Source: Rhizobiales bacterium 65-79 (GTDB lineage: Bacteria; Pseudomonadota; Alphaproteobacteria; Rhizobiales; Rhizobiaceae). Taken from it: DNA of 64,000 nt. The stretch covers positions 186,001 through 250,000 of the forward strand of contig MKRJ01000013.1 in the NCBI GenBank assembly GCA_001896885.1, given 5' to 3'. A program made the position numbers and the translations under genes. The notes under the pieces were generated by a model. It saw nothing but the letters and a program-made list of their open reading frames with translations. It had not been told where the DNA came from and made no database searches. Below, in pieces: positions 9,168-18,422 of the stretch; position 1 is the stretch's first letter, and each line of letters begins with the position of its first letter.

Positions 9168-9258
9168 AAAATGATCGCGCAGGCTGCAATCCGGCTGTAC
9201 CGGGTTGCAGGAAGAGAACAAAGGCCGGCCTTGACGACTGGATGCGCGGGGCTGGCCC

Positions 9259-10206
9259 TCAGCGGGCGCCGCGCTTCGCCTCCACCGCGTCCCAGAACAA
9301 AGCCGCGATGTCGGCGCCGCCGAACCGCTTCACCTCGCGGATGCCGGTCGGCGAGGTGACGTTGATCTCGGTCAGATAGTCGCCGATCACGTCGATGCCG
9401 ACCAGCAGGAACCCGCGTTGCTTCAGCGCGGGGCCGATGCGCGCGCAAATCTCTCGCTCGCGCTCGGTCATCCCGATCGGCTCGGCGCGGCCGCCGACAT
9501 GCATGTTGGAGCGCGCATCGTGCTCGGCCGGCACGCGGTTGATGGCGCCCACCGGCTCGCCGTCGACCAGCATGATGCGCTTGTCGCCGGCGCGCACCTC
9601 CTTCAGGTAGCGCTGCACGATATAGGCTTCGCGGAACATCTGGCCGAACATTTCGAGCAGCGAGGCGAGGTTGCGGTCCGCCTCGTGCAGGTGGAAGACG
9701 CCCGCGCCGCCATTGCCGTAGAGCGGCTTGATGATGATGTCGCCGTGCTGGCGGCGGAAGGCCGCCACCTCGAGCGGGTCCTTGGTGATCAGCGTCTCCG
9801 GCATCAGGTCCGGGAACTCGGTGACGAAGATCTTCTCCGGGCTGTTCCGGACCCAGGCCGGGTCGTTGACCACCAGCGTCGCCGGATGGATGCGTTCGAG
9901 GACGTGCGTGGTGGTGATGTAGTTCATGTCGAAGGGCGGGTCCTGCCGGAGCAGGACGACATCCATCTCCGAGAGGTCGGTCCGGACGGGCTCGCCGAGT
10001 TCGTAGTGCTTCTCCGCCTTGTCGAAGACGGAAAGAGTCTCCAGCCGCGCGAAGACCTTGCCGCCCAGCATCGAGAGACGGTCGGGCGTATAGTGATAGA
10101 GCCGGTGGCCGCGGCGCTGCGCCTCCAGCGCCAGCGCGAAGGTCGTATCGCCGGCGATGTGGATGGTGGACACATGGTCCATCTGGATGGCGACGCTGAG
10201 CGGCAT
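9259..10206 (-). CDS. gshB: Glutathione synthetase
   Basis: ATP-grasp enzyme that joins gamma-glutamylcysteine and glycine. The 315-residue protein starts [20 protein letters not shown], has the [13 protein letters not shown] segment, the ATP-binding [15 protein letters not shown] loop and the metal-binding EINVTSPTG near the end. ATG 10206 is chosen for its GGAGAA ribosome site and family match; the in-frame start at 10239 would add 11 unsupported residues. It precedes comM, but a 160-bp gap holding the LexA box separates them. Confidence 0.95.
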   Translation of the reverse strand: MPLSVAIQMDHVSTIHIAGDTTFALALEAQRRGHRLYHYTPDRLSMLGGKVFARLETLSVFDKAEKHYELGEPVRTDLSEMDVVLLRQDPPFDMNYITTTHVLERIHPATLVVNDPAWVRNSPEKIFVTEFPDLMPETLITKDPLEVAAFRRQHGDIIIKPLYGNGGAGVFHLHEADRNLASLLEMFGQMFREAYIVQRYLKEVRAGDKRIMLVDGEPVGAINRVPAEHDARSNMHVGGRAEPIGMTEREREICARIGPALKQRGFLLVGIDVIGDYLTEINVTSPTGIREVKRFGGADIAALFWDAVEAKRGAR

Positions 10207-10292
10207 GGGCTGTTCTCCGGACGCAAATTGTTCAGGCATCGTCTATCCCGTCGGCGGTCGCCTGCCAATCGGCACGGGAATGGAGAAGGGCT

Positions 10293-10667
10293 TTACCGGT
10301 CGAAGACGAGTCGCGAATAGCCGAGATAGGACAGGACCATCGCGATGCCGGAGGCCAGGATGAGGGCGATCAGCGGCGGCATCCCCGGAACGGCGAAGAG
10401 CAGTCCCGAATAGACCGAGTAGTTGATGAGGCTGGTCGTCACGCCGACGCCGCCATAGCGCGCGCCTTCGACGGCAAGCGCGCGGCTGCTCGGTCCGAAG
10501 GTGATGTGCCGGTTCAGCATCCATGTCGCGGACAGCGCGGCTGCCACCGAGAACAGGCGCGCGGAGAAGGGATCGAGCGGCGTCGCGCGCAGAAGCGCGA
10601 CCAGTACGCCGGCATCGACGATGAAGCCGATCCCGCCCGTCAGCAGGAAGCGCAGGGGCCTGTTCAT
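10293..10667 (-). CDS. GtrA-like flippase-type membrane protein
   Basis: A 124-residue protein with four hydrophobic segments and the GtrA hallmarks FLLTGGIGFIVDAGV at the N-terminus and WMLNRHITFGP after helix 2. GtrA proteins move or present undecaprenyl-phosphate sugars for cell-surface glycosylation. ATG 10667 overlaps the stop of the upstream glycosyltransferase (ATGA), so both are probably made together and act in one pathway. Confidence 0.88.
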   Translation of the reverse strand: MNRPLRFLLTGGIGFIVDAGVLVALLRATPLDPFSARLFSVAAALSATWMLNRHITFGPSSRALAVEGARYGGVGVTTSLINYSVYSGLLFAVPGMPPLIALILASGIAMVLSYLGYSRLVFDR

Positions 10668-11677
10668 GCCGCGCGTTTCTGGCGCCGGATCTCCGTTGCG
10701 CGCCGCTGCGCCGGCGCGGGCCCGATTGCCGCCGGAATGCGGTTGCCGCGCACCGGACCGATCGCGAGATAGAGCAGCCGCTTGTGCTCCGCGCGCCCGC
10801 ACGCCACCGAATCGAGGATCATTCCCGCCAGGGCGAGCAGCATCGACATCAATGCAAGGCCGATGGACAATATCCATGTCGGGATGCGCGGCACCAGCCC
10901 GGTGGCGACGTATTCCGACAGGACCGGCAGCATGAAGCCGATGCTGGCAACGGCGAGGATGGCGCTCAGCGCCCCGAAGAAGCGCAGCGGCTGCGTTTCC
11001 TTGAGCAGCATCGCGAACGTCCAGAGGATTTTCGCGCCGTCCCTCCATGTGGAGAGCTTGGATGTCGACCCCTCGACGCGCCGTCCGTAGTCGAGCGCGA
11101 TCTCGGCGGTCGGGATCTTCAGCATGGAAGCATGCACCGACATCTCGGTTTCGATCTCGAACCCGCTGGACACTGCCGGGAAGCTCTTGACGAAACGCCG
11201 GGTGAAAACGCGGTAACCGGAGAAGATGTCGGTGAAATCGCGCCCGAAAAGGCCATGATAGATGCGGTTGAAGACAAGGTTGCCGATCGCATGTCCCGCA
11301 CGGCCTGCATCGTCGGTCACGCCGCGCCGGGTTCCGACCGCCATGTCGGCGCGTTCGGTGAGAAGCGCGTTGACGAGCTGCGGGGCGTCTTCCGGCGCGT
11401 AGGTGCCGTCGCCGTCCGCCATGACGTAGAGGTCGGCGTCGATGTCGGCGAACATGCGGCGCACGACATTGCCCTTGCCCTGCCTAGGCTCCTTCACCAC
11501 GATCGCGCCTGCCGAACGCGCCCTGAGCGCCGTCAGGTCGGTCGAATTGTTGTCATAGACATGAACGCTCGCGCCCGGCAGCGCCGCGCGGAAGCGCGCC
11601 ACGACGTCGCCGATCGTCTTCTCCTCGTTGTGGCACGGGATCAGGACCGCGATCGAAAGATCCAGGGAAACATCCAT
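10664..11677 (-). CDS. Glycosyltransferase family 2 with C-terminal membrane helices
   Basis: A DPM1/GtrB-like GT-A enzyme of 337 residues. It has the nucleotide-binding start VLIPCHNEEKTIG, the metal-binding MADGDGTYAPED and an acceptor-side FSGYRVFTRRF, followed by two hydrophobic segments near 235-255 and 265-290. It probably loads a sugar onto undecaprenyl phosphate for the adjacent GtrA protein. ATG 11677 is preferred to the in-frame TTG 11683. It diverges from the large membrane protein gene to its right. Confidence 0.88.
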   Translation of the reverse strand: MDVSLDLSIAVLIPCHNEEKTIGDVVARFRAALPGASVHVYDNNSTDLTALRARSAGAIVVKEPRQGKGNVVRRMFADIDADLYVMADGDGTYAPEDAPQLVNALLTERADMAVGTRRGVTDDAGRAGHAIGNLVFNRIYHGLFGRDFTDIFSGYRVFTRRFVKSFPAVSSGFEIETEMSVHASMLKIPTAEIALDYGRRVEGSTSKLSTWRDGAKILWTFAMLLKETQPLRFFGALSAILAVASIGFMLPVLSEYVATGLVPRIPTWILSIGLALMSMLLALAGMILDSVACGRAEHKRLLYLAIGPVRGNRIPAAIGPAPAQRRATEIRRQKRAA

Positions 11678-11716
11678 GATCAAGAAAGCCCCATCGGCGG
11701 TACGCCTGAGACCGCC

Positions 11717-13633
11717 ATGCGGCTTTACTCTTTATTGAAGCCGTTAAGGTTAGGTTTCGGACGGCAGTTGCGGGGAGCGAAGGGCGGGCTTTTGCGCGCC
11801 ACGCCGGAGCAGATGGTAAACGAAGCGATAATGGCGCTGAAGCGGGATGCCGGCAGGCTGTCATCCCGGCAGCGGGACATCGGACTGGCGCTGCTCGTGG
11901 CGGCGGCCGTCGTTCTCGTCCATGCGGTGAAGGGTTTTCCCCTCATCTATGGAGAAAACGCCGACAACGACAGCCTGATGCGCATGGTCGAGGTCCTCGA
12001 CTGGCTCTCCGGGCAGGGCTGGTACGATCTCCACCAGTACCGCATGGGGCCGGCAGGCGGCTTCCTCATGCACTGGTCGCGCTTCGTCGACGCGCCGATC
12101 GCCGCCTTGCTCCTGCTGGCCAAGGCGGTGACCGGCGGCATGGAAAGCGCGCAGACGATCGTCGAGATTCTTTATCCGGCATTGCTGATGGCGGCGACGC
12201 TTTACCTGCTGCTGCGCTTCGTCAGGCGCCTCGGCAACGAGGAGGCGCTGTTGCCCGCGACCTTCATCGGCGCGCTGGCGCTTTACCAGCTGCCGCTTTT
12301 CCAGAGCGCCGCGCTCGACCACCACAACGTCCAGCTCGTGCTCGTGCTGATGACGATGCTTTTCCTGCTCGAAGCTCCAAGGCGCCCGATGACGGGTTTC
12401 GCCGCCGGAACGATGGCTGCGCTGTCCCTGGTGGTCGGCATGGAGACGGCGCCCTATGTCGCCCTTGCCGGGGCGGTCGCCGCTCTCGGCTTTCTCTTCC
12501 GCGGCGAGGCGGAGCGCCGCTCGGCGGCGATGTTCGGAGCGGGCTTCGCCGTGGTCTCGGCGGCTTCCTTCCTGGCGACGGTACCCGCCTCGCTCTGGGC
12601 GGCGCCGCGCTGCGATGCCTTCACTCTTCCGCAGATGTCGATTGCGGCGCTGGCAGGCGCAGGCCTTTTCGTCATTGCTACGGTCCCGGCTTGCGGCGCA
12701 ACGTTCCGGAACCGCTTCCTGTCGTTTATGGTGCTGGCGGCGGCCGTTGCGGCGCTGCTCGTTCTCGCCTTCCCCGAATGCCTTGCCGCGCCCTATGCAG
12801 GCCTTGATCCCAAGCTCAGGACCTATTGGCTCGATTCGGTCACCGAGGCCCAGTCCTTCCGACGGATCCTCATGGCCCAGCCGGTCATGGTCGCCACCTA
12901 CTATTGTACGCCTTTCCTCGCGGCGCTCACCATGCTGCTGCGGGCGCGCAGGGCCCGGCCCGATCGCGACGAACTGATCTTCGGCGCCTTCCTTTTGGCA
13001 GCCGTCCTCGTCAGCCTGTGGCAGGTGAGGGGCGTTTATTTCTCCATCCCGCTTTCCATCGTGCCGTTGGCGGTGTGGGTCGGCGAATGGCGCGCGCGCA
13101 TCGCGGACCGACCGGTGAAAGGCGGCGCGGCGAAGCTGATCGCCGTCTGGCTTCTTTCCTTCAACATTGCGTGGAGCAGCGCGGCGGAAGCCGCGATTGG
13201 CCGCCTTGCGCCCCAAAAGGCATCCGGCGGCGGCGTCGTTCCGCAGGGCGCGTGCCTTTCCCCCGGCGACTATGCCACGCTCGCCTCTATGCCGCGGACC
13301 ACCGTGCTGGCCATTACCAATCTCGGCGCGCCGATCCTCCGCTATACCGGGCAGCGCGCGCTCGCCGGACCCTATCACCGTAACGCCGAGGGCGCTCTCG
13401 CAGCCCTCAACGCGCTGATCGGCACGGACCAGGAAGCGCTGGCCGTCATTCGCCGGTACGGCGTGACGATCGTGGCGAGTTGCCCGGGCAACGTCGAGAC
13501 GAAGAGTCTGGATCACGAGGCGCCTGCCGGTCTGGCGGCGCGGCTCGGCCGCAACGAACGGCCCGCTTGGCTGGCGCCCGTTCCGTCGACCGCTGACCAG
13601 CCGCTCAAGCTGTTCAGGGTGGTCCTGAAATAA
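11717..13633 (+). CDS. Large polytopic membrane protein, probable GT-C-type glycosyltransferase
   Basis: About 638 residues with at least ten hydrophobic segments and a soluble C-terminal tail. The first loop contains acidic ENADND followed by RMVEVLDWL, and LDHHNVQLVLVLM follows later; this topology and an acidic first loop resemble GT-C oligosaccharyl/arabinosyl transferases. The start is uncertain: ATGs at 11717, 11813 and 11831 are all in frame and none has a strong ribosome site; a later one would leave more room for a divergent promoter. It is divergent from the GT2-GtrA pair and may take the lipid-linked sugar they make. Confidence 0.7.
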   Translation: MRLYSLLKPLRLGFGRQLRGAKGGLLRATPEQMVNEAIMALKRDAGRLSSRQRDIGLALLVAAAVVLVHAVKGFPLIYGENADNDSLMRMVEVLDWLSGQGWYDLHQYRMGPAGGFLMHWSRFVDAPIAALLLLAKAVTGGMESAQTIVEILYPALLMAATLYLLLRFVRRLGNEEALLPATFIGALALYQLPLFQSAALDHHNVQLVLVLMTMLFLLEAPRRPMTGFAAGTMAALSLVVGMETAPYVALAGAVAALGFLFRGEAERRSAAMFGAGFAVVSAASFLATVPASLWAAPRCDAFTLPQMSIAALAGAGLFVIATVPACGATFRNRFLSFMVLAAAVAALLVLAFPECLAAPYAGLDPKLRTYWLDSVTEAQSFRRILMAQPVMVATYYCTPFLAALTMLLRARRARPDRDELIFGAFLLAAVLVSLWQVRGVYFSIPLSIVPLAVWVGEWRARIADRPVKGGAAKLIAVWLLSFNIAWSSAAEAAIGRLAPQKASGGGVVPQGACLSPGDYATLASMPRTTVLAITNLGAPILRYTGQRALAGPYHRNAEGALAALNALIGTDQEALAVIRRYGVTIVASCPGNVETKSLDHEAPAGLAARLGRNERPAWLAPVPSTADQPLKLFRVVLK

Positions 13634-13670
13634 GCGTCTGTCGCTGATCGCGGGGCGTAGCCACCTTCGG

Positions 13671-13686
13671 TTGCACATGTGTGCAA
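13671..13686. promoter_or_regulatory. 7-2-7 inverted repeat upstream of the GGDEF/EAL gene
   Basis: TTGCACA-TG-TGTGCAA has perfect 7-bp arms and lies about 90 bp before the GGDEF/EAL start. The form is that of an operator for a dimeric repressor; the regulator is not known. Confidence 0.4.
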
Positions 13687-13772
13687 AATCGCCCGAAGGA
13701 TAGTAAGCTTGCATACTTTTCCTAAACGCTTTGCTGTCAGGGTCCGCGCGGGGATGAAAAGGCGGAATACCG

Positions 13773-15113
13773 ATGCGCACCTCGATCGGGAGCGAATATG
13801 ACAGGCAGGGTGCCGATCTCGCCTTCACCGACTCCCTGACCGGCCTCGGCAACGAGCGGCGTTTCTTCGGCAAGATCGAGAGACTGATCGAGGATCGGGC
13901 GGACGATCCCGCGCCTTTCGCCATCGGCATCATCGACCTGGACGGGTTCAAGCCCATCAACGACCTGTTCGGCCGCGGCGCCGGCGACCAGATCCTGCTG
14001 CAGGTCGCCATGAGGCTGCGGGCCGCCATGGACGGGCAGTCGACGGTCGCCCGCGTCGGCCCGGACGAGTTCGCCTTCCTCTTCCCGATGGTCTTCAGCG
14101 AGGACGCCGCCGAGGAAAAGGCGCGGATGCTGATCGAGGTACTGTCGGCGCCCTATGACCTCGGCGAGCGTACCGCGCGGCTGTCGGCTTCCGTCGGCTG
14201 TTCGCTCTTCTATTCCGGCGACGAGACGACGGAACTGCTCGTCGACAAGGCGGAGACCGCGCTCTACCACGCCAAGCAGTCGGGGCGCGGGCGCGTCGTC
14301 GTCTATTCCCACGAAATGGAGGAAGCGGCGAAACGCGTCACGCAGATCGAGCAGGCCCTGAGGCGCGCCGTCTCCCACGGAGAGGTCGAGCCCTATTTCC
14401 AGCCGATCGTCGACATAAGGACGCGCAAGACGATCGGCTTCGAGGCGCTGGCACGCTGGACCGACCGTGATCTGGGCTTCGTCCCGCCGGGCGTCTTCAT
14501 TCCGATCGCCGAGGAGCGCGGCATCATCGGCCCGCTCTCGCAACTGGTGCTGCGCAAGGCGACGGAAGCCGCGCGCAGCTGGCCGAAAGGCCTGTTCCTC
14601 TCCTTCAACCTCTCGCCCTCGCAACTCGTCGATCAGAATACGGGCCTCCACATCCTCGCCATCCTCGATCGCATGGGCTTCGACCCGCGCCGTCTCGAGA
14701 TCGAGATCACCGAGACCGGTCTGATGACCGATCCGGCCTCCGCCGAAAAGATCGTCAAGGATTTGCGTTCCGTCGGCATCCGCGTATCGCTGGATGATTT
14801 CGGCACCGGCCAGTCCAGTCTCGGCCGCCTGCGCGAGTTCAATTTCGACAAGCTCAAAATCGACCGGACCTTCGTCTCCTCCATTCTCGACGACAAGCCG
14901 TCGGAGCACATCATCCGCGCCATCCTGGCCATGTGCGAGGGGCTCGGCATGGAGGTCGTCGCCGAAGGCATCGAGGAGGAACGCCAGGCCGAGCGCCTGA
15001 TGCAGTTCGGCTGCGGCGGCGGCCAGGGATACCTCTTCGGCCGGCCGGCCGACGCCAGCTCGACCCTTGACTATTTGCGGGCCGCCGGCGACCTTCCGCT
15101 CGTCCCGGCCTGA
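13773..15113 (+). CDS. GGDEF/EAL protein with degenerate GGDEF; probable c-di-GMP phosphodiesterase
   Basis: A soluble 446-residue protein without transmembrane or sensor domain. The GGDEF domain (about 15-185) begins DSLTGLGNERRF, but its signature reads RVGPDEF (GPDEF at 96-100), with Pro in place of the second Gly, so cyclase activity is doubtful. The EAL domain (about 195-440) is intact: FEALARW with EAL at 224-226, SFNLSPSQL, EIEITETG, DDFGTGQSSL, KLKIDRTFV, VVAEGIEEE and QGYLFGRP. It therefore probably degrades c-di-GMP, with the GGDEF part possibly acting as a GTP sensor. Confidence 0.9.
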   Translation: MRTSIGSEYDRQGADLAFTDSLTGLGNERRFFGKIERLIEDRADDPAPFAIGIIDLDGFKPINDLFGRGAGDQILLQVAMRLRAAMDGQSTVARVGPDEFAFLFPMVFSEDAAEEKARMLIEVLSAPYDLGERTARLSASVGCSLFYSGDETTELLVDKAETALYHAKQSGRGRVVVYSHEMEEAAKRVTQIEQALRRAVSHGEVEPYFQPIVDIRTRKTIGFEALARWTDRDLGFVPPGVFIPIAEERGIIGPLSQLVLRKATEAARSWPKGLFLSFNLSPSQLVDQNTGLHILAILDRMGFDPRRLEIEITETGLMTDPASAEKIVKDLRSVGIRVSLDDFGTGQSSLGRLREFNFDKLKIDRTFVSSILDDKPSEHIIRAILAMCEGLGMEVVAEGIEEERQAERLMQFGCGGGQGYLFGRPADASSTLDYLRAAGDLPLVPA

Positions 15114-15301
15114 GCATTCCGGCGCTCCCTCTCCCCCTTGCGGGAAAGGCAGGCGCGTGTGAAGTTCGCCCCCCACTCCGATTTGCTTCGCAGATCACTT
15201 CTCTCTCGCTCGACCGGGGGATAGGAACCGCCGACCGCAAAGCCGGCGCGCTCTCTCCTCCACGAATAAGAGGAAGAGGTGACCGCTAGGCGGATGGGTC
15301 G

Positions 15302-16102
15302 ATGACAGCAAAAAAGGCCGATGCCGGAATGACCGTTCCCACCACCGCGCGCTTCCCCGATCTCGAAAATGCCTCGGTGCTGGTCACGGGCGGCGGCTCG
15401 GGCATCGGCGCGGCGCTCACCGAGGGCTTCATCCGCCAGGGCGCACGCGTCGCCTTCATCGACATCGCCGACGCGCCGAGCGAGGCGCTATGCGCCCGGC
15501 TCGAGCGCGAGACCGGCAAACGGCCGCTCTTCATCCATGCCGACCTGACCGACATCGATGCGTTGCGCGCGGCCGTTGCGAAGGCTGCCTCCGCTCACGG
15601 CGCGGTCACGGTCCTGATCAACAACGCCGCGCTCGACGACCGCCACGACGTCGCGGCCGTCACCGGGGAATTCTGGGATCGCAACCAGGCGATCAATCTC
15701 AAGCCGCATTTCTTCACGGCGCAGGCCGTCGCCGAAGGCATGAAGGAGGCGGGCCACGGTTCGATCGTCAATTTCACCTCCACCGCCTTCATGATCAACC
15801 ATGGCGGCATGCCCTCCTATACCGCCGCCAAGGCCGGGGTCATCGGGCTGACGAAGGGACTGGCCGGTGCGCTCGGCCCGCACGGCATCCGCGTCAACGC
15901 GGTCGCGCCGGGCTGGGTGATCACCGAGCGCCAGCAGGCGCTGTGGGTGACGCCGGAGGCGCTCCAGGGCCATATCGACCGCCAATGCCTGAAGGAGAAG
16001 ATGCAGCCGCACGATATGGTCGGTCCGTGCCTGTTCCTCGCCTCCGACGCCTCCGCCATGCTGACGGCGCAGACGATCATCGTCGATGGCGGCGTGATGT
16101 GA
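15302..16102 (+). CDS. Short-chain dehydrogenase/reductase
   Basis: Classical SDR of 266 residues: cofactor loop TGGGSGIG, NNAA motif (LINNAALDD), catalytic Ser in NFTSTAF and the SYTAAK Tyr-Lys pair, ending TIIVDGGVM. The acidic FIDIAD after strand 2 suggests NAD(H) rather than NADP(H). Substrate unknown; sugar or polyol dehydrogenases are the closest general type. Its stop overlaps the GTG start of the next gene (GTGA), tying it to the metallo-hydrolase and ATP-grasp genes. ATG 15329 is an alternative start. Confidence 0.88.
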   Translation: MTAKKADAGMTVPTTARFPDLENASVLVTGGGSGIGAALTEGFIRQGARVAFIDIADAPSEALCARLERETGKRPLFIHADLTDIDALRAAVAKAASAHGAVTVLINNAALDDRHDVAAVTGEFWDRNQAINLKPHFFTAQAVAEGMKEAGHGSIVNFTSTAFMINHGGMPSYTAAKAGVIGLTKGLAGALGPHGIRVNAVAPGWVITERQQALWVTPEALQGHIDRQCLKEKMQPHDMVGPCLFLASDASAMLTAQTIIVDGGVM

Positions 16103-16854
16103 GGGCGATCGAGCCCGTCCCGTGGCAGTCGCTTGCCTGCGGCGTGGAGGGGCTTGTGATCGAGGAGGTCGCGCCGGGCGTGAAGCGGCTTTCCGAAGCT
16201 GCGCTGCTGCCGGCGGAGCGCAGCTTCTTCTATCTCGTCGAAGGAGCCGGCCGCGACTGCCTGATCGACGGCGGCTGGGGCTTCTGCGCCTCGCTGGAAG
16301 GCCTGCGGGCCGATCCGCAAAAGCCCCTGGTCGCCATCGCCACCCACAGCCATTTCGATCATATCGGCATGCTCCATCTCGCGGCCGAGCGCTGGGGCCA
16401 TCCGGCGGAGGCAGCGATCTTCGTCCGGCCGGACCCGACCGCCACCCAGGCGCTGCCCTATCTTTCGGGCCGTGTGGTTCTGATCGGCGGCGGGGCCATC
16501 GCGCCGGCCTCCCTCGTCCAGCAACCCTGTCCCCTTCACCGCTTCGTCGGTGAAGGCAGCCGTCTGGAACTCAGCTCCCGCACCCTGGAAATCCTCCACA
16601 CGCCCGGCCATTCGCCCGGCTCGCTCTGCGTGCTGGACAGGACTTCCAGTCTGCTCTTCTCGGCCGATACCGTCCATGACGGTCATATCTACGACGACAT
16701 TCCGGGCGCCGGCCGGCGTGACCTGCTTCTGTCGCACCGGCGTCTTGCGGAGGTCGATTTCGCACTAGCCCTGCCGGGCCACGGTGCCATCCTCTCGCGT
16801 CCTCAATTCATCGAGCGGATCGATCGCTACCGGACGGAGCGGGAATGCCCTTGA
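16099..16854 (+). CDS. Metallo-beta-lactamase fold hydrolase
   Basis: A 251-residue metallohydrolase. The metal-binding motif is THSHFDHIG, with further ligands in HTPGHSPGS, FSADTVHDG and LPGHGA, so two metal ions are expected. The start is GTG 16099, overlapping the SDR stop as GTGA; the open frame upstream is only a shadow of the SDR gene. Glyoxalase-II-like or lactonase-like reactions are typical of the fold. It overlaps the ATP-grasp gene by 10 bp. Confidence 0.88.
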   Translation: MRAIEPVPWQSLACGVEGLVIEEVAPGVKRLSEAALLPAERSFFYLVEGAGRDCLIDGGWGFCASLEGLRADPQKPLVAIATHSHFDHIGMLHLAAERWGHPAEAAIFVRPDPTATQALPYLSGRVVLIGGGAIAPASLVQQPCPLHRFVGEGSRLELSSRTLEILHTPGHSPGSLCVLDRTSSLLFSADTVHDGHIYDDIPGAGRRDLLLSHRRLAEVDFALALPGHGAILSRPQFIERIDRYRTERECP

Positions 16855-17954
16855 CCAAAGCAAATGACGGCCGGCCCGGACTGGTCCTGGTCCATGAGAG
16901 CGAGGCGGCCTGCCGCAAGCGGCTTGAAGCCGCCGGCTTCGCCGAGCCGCATGTCTCCGAGATCACCTCATACCTGGCGCAATCGACGGACATGGAACCG
17001 GAGTTCGAGCGGCTCGGAAGCGCCTGCGCCGGGCGCGGCCTCGCCTTCCGGCCCGTCGCGCTCGATGACGCGCCGGCAGCCCTGGCGGGCTGCGATCCCG
17101 CGCGAACGCTGGTCTGGACCCTGACGGACGGCATCGCCTATTTCCGCGGCGGCGTCGCGCCGGCGCTGGCCCGGCTCCACGGCCTGCGCACGATCGGCGC
17201 GGACGATTCCCTCTTCGCCCTCTGCCAGGACAAGTTCCGCTCCGGCAGCGTGCTCCGCGCGCTCGGCCTGCCGGCGCCGGCGGGTGGGCTGGCGCGCAAT
17301 GGCGAATGGATCGTTCTGCCGCCCGCCTCGGAACGCGGCTATTTCGTCAAGCCGAACCGGCTCGGCGCCAAGATCGGCATCTGGGAGGATTCCCGCTGCG
17401 CCACGCCGGAAAAGGCGCTGGAACTCAGCCGTCGGATCTATGCCTGCTATCGGGACGACGCGATCGTCCAGCCCTATGTCGAGGGCCGCAACGTCCGTGC
17501 GAGCTTCCTCGCCGTCGAACCGGGAGCCGGGATGGAGCGGCTCGGTGTCTTCTTCGTCGACTCGGGCTCGGACTTCCAGACGATGGCGGACAGCCTGTCG
17601 CTCTATGGCGATACGGGGACGAAAGCGAAGCGGGAAGGCAGCTACGCCGAACCGCTCCTCGCCGCCGTCGCCGCAACCCAGCCCGACGCCGACCGGGCCA
17701 TACGCGACATCGCAGCCCGGCTCGTCTCCGGGCTGGGCCTTGCCGACGTATTTTCGGTCGACCTGCGCGTCGAGAGGGACGAGACCGTCCACCTCATCGA
17801 ATTCGAGGTGTGCCCCGGCCTGCCATGCTTCGACTTCCGCGCCTATTGCCGCGAGTGCTGGGGCATGGAACTCGCCGAGGCGATGGCCGCCGCTGTGGCC
17901 AATCGGCTGGCCGGATCACTCGGCGCTGGCGAAGCAGACCGCCGTCTGGCCTGA
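16845..17954 (+). CDS. ATP-grasp ligase of the D-Ala-D-Ala ligase type, function unknown
   Basis: A 369-residue protein with ATP-grasp layout: an N-terminal domain, the [20 protein letters not shown] segment that begins the ATP-binding region, [15 protein letters not shown] as the nucleotide Lys loop, and [16 protein letters not shown] in the place of the metal-binding Glu/Asn of D-Ala ligases. It differs from Ddl in this last motif (EVCPG instead of EVNxxPG), so Asn is lost. It probably ligates a carboxylate to an amine. It overlaps the hydrolase upstream by 10 bp and the convergent rlpA-like gene by 39 bp. Confidence 0.7.
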   Translation: MPLTKANDGRPGLVLVHESEAACRKRLEAAGFAEPHVSEITSYLAQSTDMEPEFERLGSACAGRGLAFRPVALDDAPAALAGCDPARTLVWTLTDGIAYFRGGVAPALARLHGLRTIGADDSLFALCQDKFRSGSVLRALGLPAPAGGLARNGEWIVLPPASERGYFVKPNRLGAKIGIWEDSRCATPEKALELSRRIYACYRDDAIVQPYVEGRNVRASFLAVEPGAGMERLGVFFVDSGSDFQTMADSLSLYGDTGTKAKREGSYAEPLLAAVAATQPDADRAIRDIAARLVSGLGLADVFSVDLRVERDETVHLIEFEVCPGLPCFDFRAYCRECWGMELAEAMAAAVANRLAGSLGAGEADRRLA

Positions 17955-18269
17955 CTGGACGAAGCCGAGGCGTCTGGCCGCCGCCCGCGACAGGTCGAGC
18001 ACGCGCCCCCTCACGAAAGGTCCGCGGTCGTTGATCGTCACCGTGACGACCTTGCCGTTGTGGCGGTTGGTGACGCGCAGCCTGGTGCCGAAGGGAAGGG
18101 AGCGGTGGGCCGCCGTCAGGGCGGCGGGGTTCATGCGTTCTCCGGAGGCTGTCCGGCTGTGGAGTGCGTACCATGATGCACGGCCGCATTGGGCCGCGGC
18201 GGGGACGGTCGCGGTGCCGAGCGCGATACCGATCGCGCAGCCGGCCGCGAGAGCCTTTGCTGATTTCAT
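17916..18269 (-). CDS. RlpA-like double-psi beta-barrel protein, exported
   Basis: A 117-residue secreted protein: signal peptide [18 protein letters not shown] ending near AAA-QCG, then a DPBB domain with [32 protein letters not shown] and [18 protein letters not shown]. RlpA-type proteins are septal lytic transglycosylases or bind naked glycan strands; this one lacks a SPOR domain. ATG 18269 is preferred to an upstream GTG (18302). Its end overlaps the convergent ATP-grasp gene by 39 bp. Confidence 0.88.
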   Translation of the reverse strand: MKSAKALAAGCAIGIALGTATVPAAAQCGRASWYALHSRTASGERMNPAALTAAHRSLPFGTRLRVTNRHNGKVVTVTINDRGPFVRGRVLDLSRAAARRLGFVQSGQTAVCFASAE

Positions 18270-18422
18270 TATGTATAAATGCCCTGGCTTCGTTGGTTCC
18301 ACAGGCCGCGTAAGGGGAAACGGGGCGGCAAATGTGGCCCTCAGGGGACGGTTCCGGGGCAGAAAAACACGGTTTGAATCGCCGGGTTACATTCCGGCAG
18401 GCCCGAATGCGGCCGTGCCGCC

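Noticed and set aside
11861..14029. 722-residue open frame on the minus strand
   Set aside because: It lies antisense to the membrane protein and GGDEF/EAL genes, has His/Arg/Gly-rich low-complexity composition and no domain. It is a high-GC shadow.
15114..15301. Possible repeat like those at 35.4 and 38.0 kb before the SDR gene
   Set aside because: It shares CTCTCCCCCTTGCGGG-like sequence but I cannot pair two arms convincingly.
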